From the NCBI GenBank assembly GCA_027563935.2, contig CM050449.1, positions 53,399,949 to 53,463,948 on the forward strand: a stretch of 64,000 nucleotides of DNA, written 5' to 3'. Position numbers and translations under genes: made by a program. The stretch comes from Costus lasius (lineage: Eukaryota > Streptophyta > Magnoliopsida > Zingiberales > Costaceae). This document shows, one piece after another, positions 20,911 to 32,112 of the stretch (the first letter of the stretch is position 1; each line of letters opens with the position of its first letter). The notes beneath the pieces were generated by a model. That model did no database searches. It saw nothing but the letters and a program-made list of their open reading frames with translations, and was not told the DNA's origin.

Positions 20911-21902
20911 ACTTGTGCTCCGTTTCCTACTCGTAGGTCAATCTCTCCAGCCCGTACCGATCTTCTCTTCTTAAGCACCTGCATATTTATACAAATATGA
21001 GCTCCACATGCGGTATCCAATAACCATGATATAGAAGTAGAAAGGTTGACTTCAGTAACATAAATACCTAAGCTAGAAGTTAAGGCCAAGCCTTTCTTCT
21101 CCTCGTTCTGAAGTTGCTTGCAGTTCCTTGTCCAGTGGCCCTACTCGCCACAGTGGAAGCACCTCTGGTCTTTCGACTTCTTTGCCCTTTTCTTCAATGC
21201 CTTGGTAGGACCTTTGGCACTGCCCTTAGCACGTGCCTTTCTCTTCTTCTTTATCTTCTTGGTCGCAGGGACCAAAAGAATAGAATTTGGTTTGGTCTTA
21301 CCCATTTCACGCTTGGCTGTTTGGAGCATATTTAGTAGTTCCTCCCTCGTGCATTCAATCCGGTTCATGTTGAAGTTTATAATAAACGGACTGAAGCTAG
21401 GGGGCAGGGACTGCAGAATAAGATCCACAATCTGCTCGTTGTCTATGGTGTGTCCCAGTCTCCTGAGATGATCCACATTTCGAATCAACTTGAGAACATG
21501 GGGTCTCACTGGTGCACTTTCAGACAACTTGCACCGAAAGACTGCTTTGGCAGTGTCATATCTCTCAGTTCTAGCCTGAGCCTCGAACATTAATTTCAAA
21601 TGAGTAATCATCTGAAAAGCGTTTTGCTCCTCATATTGCACCTGAAGTTCAGGTGCCATAGTGGCTAGCATGAGACATGCTACCTCCAAAGAGTCATCTT
21701 GATGCTTTCTAAAAGCATCACTATCTGCCGCTCGGGCATTAGGCACAGGAGTCGCAGGAAGAGGTTGCTCGAGGATATACAGCTTCTTCTCGAGCTTGAG
21801 GGCTATCCTCAAGTTCCGATGCCAGTCCATAAAGTTGGATCCAACCAACTTATCTTTGTCTAAAAGAGATCGCAGTGTCAATTCACCAGTGTTCGCAGCC
21901 AT
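20911..21902 (-). pseudogene. B: copia gag and protease N-terminal part, broken
   Basis: Upstream part of the B polyprotein. The likely start is the Met at 21900-21902 (Met-Ala-Ala-Asn-Thr); an upstream in-frame Met at 21929 adds nine residues not seen in relatives. The gag domain (about 21880-21290) shares the Leu-Gln-Ser-Leu-Pro-Pro-Ser-Phe motif with family A. A lysine-rich linker leads to a zinc knuckle interrupted by TAG at 21141-21143, where relatives have Gln. The protease follows with Asp-Thr-Ala-Cys-Gly (about 21000-21020). The frame is cut at 20911 by A2 and resumes at 11779. Confidence 0.88.
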
Positions 21903-23445
21903 TATTCTACAACAACCAAGAAATAGCATATTAGTACTACTTTAAGTCATTTAAATTGGACTTGTTTTAAATGACTATGGCTCCCACAATTTTAATCGAA
22001 TTGACAACCCACAAAGTCAATTGGGAAATATAAGATTTTCTAGTGAGATGGGATCCTTATTCCACATGACGCTTCGCGTCCCACAAGGGTGGGATGAGAT
22101 GCACAAAGTGACCCATGCTTCCTAAGGTGGGCACGCTAGCCGATTGCTCCAAGCAATTCCCCTTATTCAGACAGTCTAGGCATCTCATGTCCAGCAAGGG
22201 CTGGATACAACATGAAACCCTAACTTCTCAATGATGCCTCTAGAGTTTCATAATGTGCCTAGCACACATGAAAATCTAGTCAAGTCCATTCCTAATCGTT
22301 ATGCCTAGGGCCAACGAGTTTCCTTGCAAAGGTGCGCCCGGTTAAAATGGACTTGGGAAACCATTGCCACCACATACCTTCTAAAGATAAGTGGGTGTGT
22401 CCCACAAGGGTGGGAAACAGTTCACAACACCACTAATCGATAGTTTGATGAGGGCTACGCATTAGAAAGCTACTATACTTGATATTTGGTTGAGGGTTTT
22501 TGAAGTCTCATCATCTTAGTTTTATCTTATGTCTAACATTACAGGCATGCAATCCTATAGTAATAACATAACGATAAAAAATCATAGGCATGCTTTAGCA
22601 GATAAGGAAAGCAGTAAAGGATGATGTGATCATAGCCTATTCAAGACATTGAACCGACCCATTCCAAAGGGGTTCAACTCTTGACCTAGAATTCAAGCCC
22701 CAAAGACAAGACCTAACCTAGCCGACCTCTAGAGATGGTCTTCAAGGTTGGCTCTAAGGTCCTTCAAGGGTGAATCCGCGACCTTGCAAGTGCCAAGAAA
22801 GCTAGCTCACAAGCCCTAAGGCTCGGCCATGCTATTCTTGCGCCACCAAGCAAGGATGTGCCACCAAGAATGCACCAAGTATCAAGTTGAGTCCGCCCCT
22901 TAATCTTCATCTTGAATTTTACAAAATAAAAGGAAAAAGATGGCATGCAGGCCACACAAGGATACATCACAGGCATGCAAAGGGCTTGACATATGATCAC
23001 AACACCATGCACAAACAAGGCACTTACTCATGCAATTCTACATGCTCATGAAAAACATAAAATCTAAAATTTTACTTTTTCATAAAACAAGTCTCTTTTC
23101 CTCATCTTCCTTTCATAAATCTTTTGGTTATTTGCGATTAGTCTTTCATGATGATTTTATGGATCCTTTTGGCTAGCAATTTTGTCAGATCAAGAGATTC
23201 GGCTAGTCCGAAGACACAATGCCCGTCCTACATGACAAAAGTGCGTGCGCCTTTGATCTTAAATCAATCAAGAAAAACAACCCAAAAATCCAAAAGAGAT
23301 TGACAAGAAGGATAGGAACAAGAAACTTAATTTTTCTAATTTAAGAAAAATATGTGCCACATCAATATGCAATTTGCAAAAATAAAATATGGCATGTGAG
23401 CATGAAAGAGCATGAATAAAACATCATTCGAGGCTCGCAAGTCGC
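21903..23445 (-). other. 5' leader of element B
   Basis: Untranslated region between gag and PBS. The part from about 22640 to 23445 is homologous to 25011-26000 (leader of X). I see no credible ORF. Confidence 0.7.
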
Positions 23446-23456
23446 TCTGATACCAC
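23446..23456 (-). promoter_or_regulatory. primer-binding site (tRNA-Met initiator type), B
   Basis: GTGGTATCAGAG on the minus strand, directly next to the LTR end at 23457. Confidence 0.88.
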
Positions 23457-25010
23457 TGTTGGGAAACCCCGGGGATATTTTATAATTTTTCAGAGATAGG
23501 CATTATAAATACATTGCATAGCAGAAGTAATATCCCCAAAATAGGCCAGTCCCAAAAACCCAGTGAAGATCGTCAAGCGAGGGAGTCGACACGATGTGAT
23601 TGAAAGTACCTTAGAGCAAGATGAGAAGCCGATGTCGAGGTAGGCACCCAACTGTTCGCCCTCTGCAGTTTCACACACACGGATGCCTCGAACTCTCTTC
23701 TTCCTCACCCGGTGCTAGCCTCGGGAAGAAGATCCATGCCTTAGGAGAGTCCTCCAAGCAACTTGCGCCATCACGAAGAAGGGATGCGCCAAGGAGAAGG
23801 AGGAAGATGGGAAGTCGCAAGCTTTGTTCCTTCTTTGCGCCAAGGAAAGAAAGGGAAGGAGGAAGAAGCTTGCTTGCGCCCTTTGATGGAAGAAGAAGAG
23901 AAGAGAACTCCAAGTTGTCGCCCCTTCAAGTGCTCCATTCCTTCAAGAGTGTTAGTCTCATGAGAGGGGGTGGCTAGAGTCTCTTTTAGGGATGGCAACG
24001 GGGCGGGTCGGGGTCGGGTTTTGCCATCCCCGACCCAACCCCGAGTTCCCCAAACCCGTCCCCGAACCCAACGGGTTTAGAAAACCCTGCCCCACACCCG
24101 ACCCCGCGGGGAAACCCGACCCCGCCCGACCTAAAAAATAAATATATATTATAAATAATATTTTAAAATTAATCTGCATTCTTTATTCACAATATATAAA
24201 TAAAAAAATATTTTACATAAACTATATCATCATTTCTACATAAATTATTAAAATTTAGTAACTAGGTTATAACTTATAAGGGGTAAATTTGTTATTTTAA
24301 TAGTTGGGGTGGGTTCGGGGTCGGATTCGGGGCAGGTACCTAAATTCCCATACCCGACCCCGACCCGACTATACCCCCATCGGGTTTTCCCCAAACCCGA
24401 CCCGACCCCTGGTCAACTCGGGTTTTCCCCATTGACTTCGGGTCGGGTCGGGTCGGGGATGGGGTTTTTTGCCATCCCTAGTCTCTTTTATAACAATGAT
24501 AGGTGGTTTAGGGGAGTTTGGAAAGTGTAGGTAATTAGGGCAAGATTCTAGGAATTTATTCAATCAATTATGTTAACTAAATCCCTCATCCATATGCGCC
24601 CAAGCCTTGCCTAAGCAAGCATAGAGCCATATGCGCCCAAAGGTTACCTAAAGAGGCAATACATTCATGCATGTGCAAAGACTAGGTCAAGCCATCATGA
24701 ATCCTTGCCTAAATTGGTTTGGGCGAAAATCCTAATCCAATTAGGATTCTATTTATGTAAATAATCAGCCCCCACTTGCACAAATTAAATCTCAATCAAT
24801 ATCTCAAGTGATTAGATTAAATCCCAATCCAAATCAATCACTTGGAGATGTCAAACATGCCATAAGCGCAACTCCTAATCCAACTAGGAGTCTCATGCGC
24901 CCACTTGATGTTTTTCTCCCCATTATACCCCTTTAGTCTCTAATCTCTTCTTGACAACTCATTAGTGAGCCCAATTAAGCAATGGGCCTAGCCCAAAGTT
25001 CATTATGGGG
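23457..25010 (-). repeat. B: 5' LTR, 3' portion only (family C), carrying a MITE
   Basis: On the minus strand the LTR ends correctly in CCCCGGGGTTTCCCAACA beside the PBS. Homology to the family-C LTR continues rightward to about 25010 (GGGCCTAGCCC...TTCATTAT), then stops and is replaced by leader sequence of X. The LTR start (TGTTGGTG...) is absent. Excluding the MITE and its TSD, about 1050 bp of the expected 1.9 kb remain. Confidence 0.82.
23979..24488. mobile_element. hAT-type MITE (494 bp) with 8-bp TSD GTCTCTTT
   Basis: The element spans 23987-24480. It begins TAGGGATGGCAA and ends TTGCCATCCCTA, a 12-bp terminal inverted repeat. It is flanked by GTCTCTTT at 23979-23986 and 24481-24488. 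Eight-base TSDs and these termini are diagnostic of the hAT superfamily. Subterminal regions are rich in GGGTCGGG/CCCGACCC and the centre is AT-rich. No transposase ORF, so it is non-autonomous. Confidence 0.93.
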
Positions 25011-26000
25011 CTTGTTCAAAACATTGAACCAACCCATGCCAAAAAGGGGTTCAACTCTTGACCTAGGAGACAAGCCTCAACACAAGACCTAACCTAGCCG
25101 ACCTATAGCTTGATCTTCAAGGTTGGCCCTAAGGTCCTCCTCACTATGGTTTAGTTCTCAAACCCTAGAGGTACCCCTAAGGAAACCCTAGAAGCCACCC
25201 CATAGGTTTGGCCAATGCCAAGGTGATCCCTTCAAGGGTGAGGCACCATCATGCAAGGGCCAAGAAGACTAGCTCGCAAGCCCAAAGGCTCGGCCATGCC
25301 CTCTTGCGCCACTAAGCGCACAAGCACCACCCACTTTGATGTTTGTAGCGCCACCAATCAAGATGCGCAACCAAGCAAGCATACGCCAATGAGTTCTTGT
25401 AGTTTACACCCCTAATCTTCATCATGTAAGTTACAAAACAAAAAGAAAAAGATAGGCGGCACGCAGGCCTCACAAGAATACATCACAGGCATGCTAGAGG
25501 CTTGACATATGACCACAACATCATGCATAAATAAGTTACTTATTCATGCAATTCTATATGCTCATGAAAAAAATAAAATCTAAAATTTTAGTTTTTCATT
25601 AAAACATGTTTCTCTTCCTTAACCTCCTATCACAAATCTTTGGTTATAGGTTTCTCTCAGGAGTCTACAAGAGGCATACCCATTGCCCTCCTTGCAATCC
25701 CTAACTTGCAAAGATTAGGCCAATCACCCAGTCCATGTCCCGCATAATCTCAACAAGTCTCTCATGATGGGTCTATCCCACCATGAGAGGGGAAATTATC
25801 CCTTCCACATATGGGTCAATCCCAGTTAAGTGAAGAAAGCAAAGAACCATAAAAGATTGAATAGAGATAAGGAACAAAAGACCTAGAATTTTTCCTACTT
25901 AGAAAAATCATGCGCCATATATATGTAATATGCGAAAATATGGCATGGCATGTGAACATATGAAAAGCATAAAAGAATATCGTTCGAAGCTTGCAAGCCG
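25011..26000 (-). other. 5' leader of element X
   Basis: Homologous to the B leader (compare 25017-25100 with 22651-22735). Noncoding. Joined on the left to a mid-LTR position of B at about 25010 rather than to a gag gene. Confidence 0.75.
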
Positions 26001-26012
26001 CTCTGATACCAC
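26001..26012 (-). promoter_or_regulatory. primer-binding site (tRNA-Met initiator type), X
   Basis: AGTGGTATCAGAG on the minus strand abuts the LTR boundary at 26013. Confidence 0.87.
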
Positions 26013-26748
26013 TGTTGAGAAACCCCGGGCATATTTACAATATTTTTATCAAATAAAATATACACACAGCGGAAGTATATCCCCGAAACAGGCCGGCGGT
26101 CCCAAAAACCCAATGGATCCCTCTTGTGAGGGGGTCGACATAATGTAGTAAGAAAGTACCTAAAGCAAGTGCAAGTCAATGTCGAGGTAGGCGCCCAAGC
26201 ATGCGCCCTCTGCAGTCTCACTCACACGGATGCCTAGACTTCTCTCCTTCCACGCCCGGTGCTAGCCTCGGGAAGAAGATCCAAGCTGTTGGTGCCCTTC
26301 TACAACACTTGCACCACCTTCAAGAGGAGTTGCGCCAATGGAAGAAAAGGAAGGATGAGATGCCGCCAAGCACTAGTCCCCTTTGCGCCAAAAGGAAGAA
26401 GAGGAAACTTGCTTGCGGCTATAGAAGAAGACCTTGCGCCAATCACCTTTGCTCTCACCCTCTTAGTGCTTGCTCACGCTAATAGATTAGTGTCATGATG
26501 CTCTCACATATACACTAATATATAGAAGCAAGGGGGGCAGCCACATAGGAGGTGTAGATGCAATTCTCATGAAGCATGCTGCTAGGGTTAGGGTTTGGAG
26601 CAATTAGGGTTAGGGTTTAGGAAACTCTCCAAGAGCTTTCCATAAACCCCTTCCTGTCAGCCATATGCACCAAAAACCTTCCAAAGAAGTTGTTCTAGCC
26701 ATATCAGCCCCAAGACTTACCATAGAGATAAGCATACCATCTAAGGAT
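26013..26748 (-). repeat. X: 5' LTR, first visible segment (family C), interrupted by G1
   Basis: Plus strand starts TGTTGAGAAACCCCGGG, the divergent counterpart of the B LTR end. It runs to the G1 insertion at 26749 and continues at 50507. It contains two AGGGTTAGGGTTT stretches (about 26583-26620). The last five bases, AGGAT, are the left TSD of G1. Confidence 0.85.
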
Positions 26749-28523
26749 TGATGACAACAAAATATGTAGTATATTTTGTATCATTTTAGATATCTTTTCA
26801 TGCTAGATTGAAGATCTTTCACTTGTTTTCATGCTAAATTCATCGAATATTGCAAAGTCTACTTCTATTTTGGTTTTTCATGGTTTTCAGGTAAAAAGGC
26901 ACTATTTTTAAGCATTTTCAAGCAAAATCAAACACATAGACGAATTACCATCATCAAGAGGAGATCACCCAAGAAATTTCACGCAAAAAGGAGCAAGTTT
27001 GCAAATTACTGCAGTGCCGTAATCCAGTTTACGGTACTGTAATTTCAGACAGTACCGTAAAATCCGAGCCCTGCCGTATTTTGAAGAATTTCTGAACAGA
27101 AAGTTTTTCGGATTTTATGGCACCACCGTAAGCAATACTATGGTACCGTCTTTCAGAGCGCTTCAGAACAGAAACTTCGCCCGATTTTACGGCACCGCCG
27201 TAAAAGATTACACGGGCCGTATTTTCCAGTCACTTCCGAACAGAGAGTTCAGCCAATTTTACGGCAGTGCCCTAAACCCGATTACGGTGTCGTAATTTCC
27301 AGCCTTTTCAGGAACAAAACACTCAACTGATTTTACGGCAGTACCGTGAACTATTACACTGCCGTAATTCCTGTTCTAAACGCGACGCCCAGGTCAATCC
27401 CGACGCCCGATTCTTGCGGAGACGATTGCGAGCCATCCAAAGCTTTAAACTGGATGCCGTAAGAAGCAAAAGGAGAGCTCATCACGAGAGGATTACAGAG
27501 AGACCAAAAGCCCCAATTTGCATCCATTGTTGAGGGAGAAATTGCAATTCACGCCGCCGCCTAGGGTTTCGCCGTCGCGACCGATCCAAAGCACCTCCAG
27601 CCATGATTTTCATACTGAAGCTTCGTCTGAAGAAGGAGACCACACACCAGAAGTTTCAAATCAAAAGGAGATCGATTGGAAGAGAAATCGAAGAAAGAGG
27701 AGGCGCCGACACTGTTCATCGCTTTCAATTGCAAATTACGGCTGTGAAATACTTCACAGCCGTGCTATATTTTCTAAACTTCTCTTTTCCTTCGATTTTC
27801 GATCTTCTGAAACTATGGCTTATTGTAATTTCTTCACGATGCTAGCTTAAACTATTTTTGGGACATAGGGGAGTAATTCACCCGATTTTTTATGACTAGA
27901 TGACTACTTCTTCACGATTTCGTTGTGTTTAATCTTAACATGATGATTTTGCTCATGTGACAATTGTGCTTAGAATCTCTATAGTTCCATGTTACTAATT
28001 ATGTTCTTAGAATTTTCGCTATTGACTGAAAGGTAATTGCTCGAGAATTTGGAACCCTAGAATTGCATATTAGGAACCCTTCCTTAGGTTAGATCCTATT
28101 TGATCTGTTCTAGTAGAATAATTGCCATGATTATAATATGAATCTATAGATCGAGTCTATTTGTCAAACGTGGAGATCTTGTGCGAAAGCAAGGATCGGA
28201 ACGTTGGAGATCCATGAGTAAAACTAGTGTCGAAACTCGGATGCACGAAAGTGATCATTGAGTTCCACTAGAGATTATCAACCAAGAATTCGGATGCACG
28301 AAAGTGATCCTTGAGTTCATTGTTTGATGATTTACTTATCTTCAGTGATGGGACGAATCTTGCGCGAAAGCGAGGATTAATCCCTGCTCGGTTGTTTGCA
28401 CGAAAGTGAAATAATTCTTTTATTAAGTAAATTACATCTTCATCATGATAAAATTGAACTGACAAAATCCTTATCATGTCTAGTCATAAAAGTTGAAGTG
28501 AACGAAACCCTAGTCCCAGCTTT
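26749..28523 (+). repeat. G1 5' LTR, first part
   Basis: Starts TGATGACAACAAAATATG and is homologous to 48442-50216 in the 3' LTR. Contains the palindrome array (27003-27385), a 10-bp-stem hairpin (about 27737-27762) and five GCRCGAAAG motifs (28181-28405). Split by E after 28523; the LTR resumes at 37172. Confidence 0.92.
27003..27385 (+). repeat. palindrome-bearing minisatellite in G1 5' LTR
   Basis: Degenerate tandem units of about 71-75 bp (phase points ATTTTAYGG at about 27112, 27183, 27257, 27332). Each carries two imperfect palindromes of the type TTTACGGCASTGCCGTAAA and TTACGGTACCGTAA, separated by a stretch containing RAACAGAAA. Matches 48688-49070, 44815-45240 and (inverted) 55600-56045. 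Confidence 0.85.
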
Positions 28524-29532
28524 TGTTACGGCCATGACATAAGACGACAAAAGAGCAGAGTACAGATTGAGTAAAATATTAATAAAGGTGTAATCGGGCT
28601 GACAGGGATGGGACGCGGCACTGTTCCGCGTGAACGAGACCATCCTTCTCTGTCTTTCCCACTTCTCGCTGTCCCTTCCGCTCCTTATTTCTCCCCAGCG
28701 GTGCCCGTTTTTCTTCACAAGCGAACGAAGCGTACAACTCCTCTTTCCCTCTTCAATTCGCCTCCTCGCCACCACCTTCTATGCGTCCGACGAGCTCCAG
28801 TGAGCCCCTCCGACAACGTCTTCCAAGTCCAGTCTGCCACCCTTCCTCGCCATCTCGTCCGGTGGCTAGGGTTGGACGGGGTTGCGCACCTGACGCGAGT
28901 CCGGCGGTGCTGCACCTCCTCCGGCAAGTTCGTGTATGCATCTCGAATCTCAGTCGAACGGTGAAGCTTTCCCCTAACCTTCTGGCTAGTTTCGGCGTCT
29001 CCTTCCTCGGCTCCGGCGAGATTTGCGAACGCCGCCGCCGACCGCTTTTTCCCAGATCTCCGATGATCCAGACCTTCGATCGTGAAACCAACTGAACGGC
29101 CGTATTACTCTCAGCACCGAAAACACTGTTCCTGGTGAACAGTGACTCCGGTGAATTTTCTGGCAAACCTCGAAGTTCATGCCAACGATTCGTGTTACGT
29201 GTTCTGGCTGGTTCTTGCGTATTCCGACTCCGCGTGGTGGTTGCATTCGCACAAGGCTGCAAACTAGGTTAGTACCCGTACCCCGTCTCCGTACACGTAT
29301 TATACGAACGCATGCGAACATAACCCTGGACTCACGTATACCTGTCAAACTTGATTTAATAACTTGGTACGATTAACATAATGAAACCGGATGAGCATGT
29401 TAATTGGTGTTAAATGGATTAAAATAGAATGGTGTGACTTATACTTGATTTACCCTGTTAGGTCCTGTTGATTGATTATCTGCTTACCGGTTGGATCTGT
29501 GACACTGTTTATCTGCTGTTCGAGGTAGGGAT
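28524..29532 (+). repeat. E, first part of the solo LTR
   Basis: GC-rich from about 28600 to 29100, with several overlapping ORFs on both strands and no recognisable domain. The last five bases GGGAT (29528-29532) are the left TSD of D. Confidence 0.8.
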
Positions 29533-31523
29533 TGTCACGCCCCGGCGGAAGCCGGCTATTTCTAGCTCAGGTTCCCCCAGGGAGTAACAATATTGATAGG
29601 AACCAGAGAACTACAATAATCCAATATCATTTATTTAATAAACAATCCAATCTTAACATCTACAGTTTTATAACACAATATCTGAATACAACTATCCAAA
29701 TTATCAATTGAATAAAATACAAAAGGCAACTATCTCAACTCGGGCTGGTATCTGCTATCTACTCTATCCCTCCCAAAAGCTAACTCTGTACCTGGAAGAG
29801 AAACATAGGGGGTTAGCAAAAATGCTAAGTAGGAATCAACAAACATGGGGAGGGAATCAAATAACAGGACAATACAATAACTGAAACAATGATATACAAT
29901 TAATATAAGAATGTCGTGCAAATCATCAAGCTGGCCAACAGATCTCACTTAAGAGCCGCACTCATTTTCAGAGTGTTTCCACTGTTGCTCATGCAATGGA
30001 ACGACTGTCCTAAACAGCCCGGAGTGTTGCGTCCAACACTGACATCCGTAGTATTGTCCTCAAAACAACTGACGGTGCCGTACCGGCATCTCAGATAGTC
30101 CGATGCGCGTCGGAACTATAACTTAGATAAACAAGCCACTGGAGAATAAATCATCCAGGTCAGAGATCAATATATATCACGACTTTATTATCACAGATTT
30201 ACAACAGTTTCACATACTCATATGTCAATATCTCAGATACACAATTGTTCAATCAGGCTCATAAGCCAATATATCAGATATCTCAAAACAGGTTTGTTAA
30301 CCATTTATACAGAAGCAGAATATGACCAAATAAACAAGATAATTGAGGTCAACAAGAATTCAGAAACAAATCAAGCAGATGAAGCAATCAGATATCAGTG
30401 TCAATCAATTCTATCATATGCATCATATATCAAACAAAAGGATTAAGTAGCAAATCCTATTATTGACACTGTAAGAAAGGAGTAGGTAAGATTCCTACCT
30501 CAATCGCTGTTATTCTGAATCCTTTTGAAAAGTCAATAATTGTTTATCAAACGATGCAAGTCGATTATTGGATCAACCACTCTGTAACATGAATTTGTAC
30601 ATGAACTATATCATTAAACATTCTAATTTGAAAACCAAAACTACCAACAGGTAGAACATAACCCTAAACCTAGAGAACCAGTCTCAGATCATATGAACCG
30701 AACCTAAAACCCACTGAACCGGACAGAATTGCACTGAACCGATCAAATTCACCCTAAACCAAGTTAAACCGAGACTTCTAACTTAAATTACACAAAATAT
30801 AAAACTCATATAAAGCTATACAGACTACCATTAGATAGGGAATTTCATTACCTTTCCAACGGCTACCTGAACTGGCCCGGATTCAACCGAATCAGGGTCG
30901 AACCGGTCGAAAATCAAGAACTGACCCGAAAACAGAATTGAACCGCTCAATCCAATTGAACCGGTTTAAATCGATTTCAACATAGCCAATGGTTTATTTC
31001 TAAATAAACCGCCAAACCCTAAATTGAACCTGGTCCAGCCATTCGAACCGCGCCGCCCGATAACGCCGCCGCGCAAGGCCGCCGGACTTGCGTCCGCTGC
31101 TTGCGCCGGCGAGCTCCCGAGGGCACGTCGAAGATCCGATCACCGCCAAACTTCGCCAGTAGACTCCGGACAACGAGGCGAGGATCCACGACCAGTTGCG
31201 GCGAGGTTTCGACGCATGGTCGAACCACCCGAAACGACAGCAGGTATCGACAGTGGCGCCGCCGCCGTTGATACACAAAACATACCCAAACCCAAACGGA
31301 ACTTCACTAAAACTTCATAGAAGCCTACATACCTTGCTACGACGATGTATCGTAGCCCAGAACACAGAGATCGCCATCGATGAAGGCGCTGGATGGCTGG
31401 AACACGAGGCGGCGCCGCTAGAACTCCGGCGATTGGTTCGAGTGCTATTTCTCCTTCCTGGCGGCGCTTCGAGGGGTGAAGATGTTCAAGGGTTCGAATC
31501 GAATCCACGAGAGTAGAAGCCCC

Positions 31524-31535
31524 ATTATATAGAGG
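31524..31535 (-). promoter_or_regulatory. TATA box in D 3' LTR
   Basis: CTCTATATAATG on the minus strand, followed by GGGGCTTCTACTCTCG. The same motif is at 35598-35609 in the 5' LTR, where it would drive transcription of D. Confidence 0.6.
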
Positions 31536-31678
31536 CAAGACGCGTTCCATACGGCGAGAACGCGGCGGCGAGTAAATCGCCGAGATCCGCGGGGAAGACG
31601 ACGGGTTGACTCGGTCCCCAAAATCAAATATAAACTTAATTCAATTATATTAAACCCGATATTCTATTAGAAACGCAA

Positions 31679-31880
31679 ATTGACTCGGTGGTTAGACGGA
31701 GTCGTTCGCGATCGCGCGACCGCGATTCGAATCCCCGCGGACGCGGTTTTTTTGAAATAAAATCAATCAAATAAAAATAACTAAATGAAGCATGGTTTAA
31801 TTTCAGAAACGAATACTTAGCTTGGTGGTTGGGCGTTGAATCCAAACTCACGCATCGCGGGTTTGATTCCCGAACGCGTT
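31679..31880 (+). other. tandem tRNA-like (A-box/B-box) pair in D 3' LTR
   Basis: Two A-box-like plus B-box-like pairs on the plus strand, antisense to D: TGACTCGGTGG with ATTCGAATCC, then TAGCTTGGTGG with GGTTTGATTCC. Partners in the 5' LTR at 35753-35827 and 35890-35955 match better. Confidence 0.5.
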
Positions 31881-31992
31881 TAACATTTTTAATTATTTAT
31901 AACCCTTTAAAATTCCAAAAAAAATCCTAGAAAATTATAAAAATTCAAAAATATAAATTCTTAATTAAATTTTATAAATTAAGGTTATAACA

Positions 31993-32010
31993 TTATCCAC
32001 CCCTTAAAAG
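31993..32010 (-). promoter_or_regulatory. polypurine tract of D
   Basis: On the minus strand CTTTTAAGGGGTGGATAA directly precedes the 3' LTR start TGTTATAACC. Confidence 0.8.
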
Positions 32011-32112
32011 AATTTGGTCCTCCAAATTCAGAGTACACAAAAATAATAGCATAACTATGAAAACTAAGAATTACACTAAGTCCGGAGTCTCATCTTGAGT
32101 TTCCTATTGAGT

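Larger units (their letters stand above)
29533..31992 (-). repeat. 3' LTR of D (2460 bp)
   Basis: Plus strand begins TGTCACGCCCCGGCGG and ends AAGGTTATAACA. Nearly identical to 33606-36067. A TATA box lies on the minus strand at 31524-31535 and two tRNA-like stretches at about 31679-31747 and 31815-31880. Confidence 0.95.

Noticed and set aside
23490..23977. Cluster of ORFs of 66-118 codons on both strands.
   Set aside because: Purine/pyrimidine-biased LTR sequence of B; frames overlap and none resembles a known protein.
26583..26620. Chromosome end or ancient telomere fusion.
   Set aside because: Only a few TTAGGG-like units, lying within a recognisable LTR.
28600..29262. GC-rich overlapping ORFs on both strands (up to 169 codons) that could look like a captured host gene.
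   Set aside because: They lie inside solo LTR E, show no domain or splice structure I recognise, and overlap in several frames, as expected of GC-rich DNA.
31000..31550. GC-rich ORFs of 85-136 codons on both strands.
   Set aside because: Repeated almost unchanged in the other D LTR (35074-35624) because they are LTR sequence; no conserved domain.
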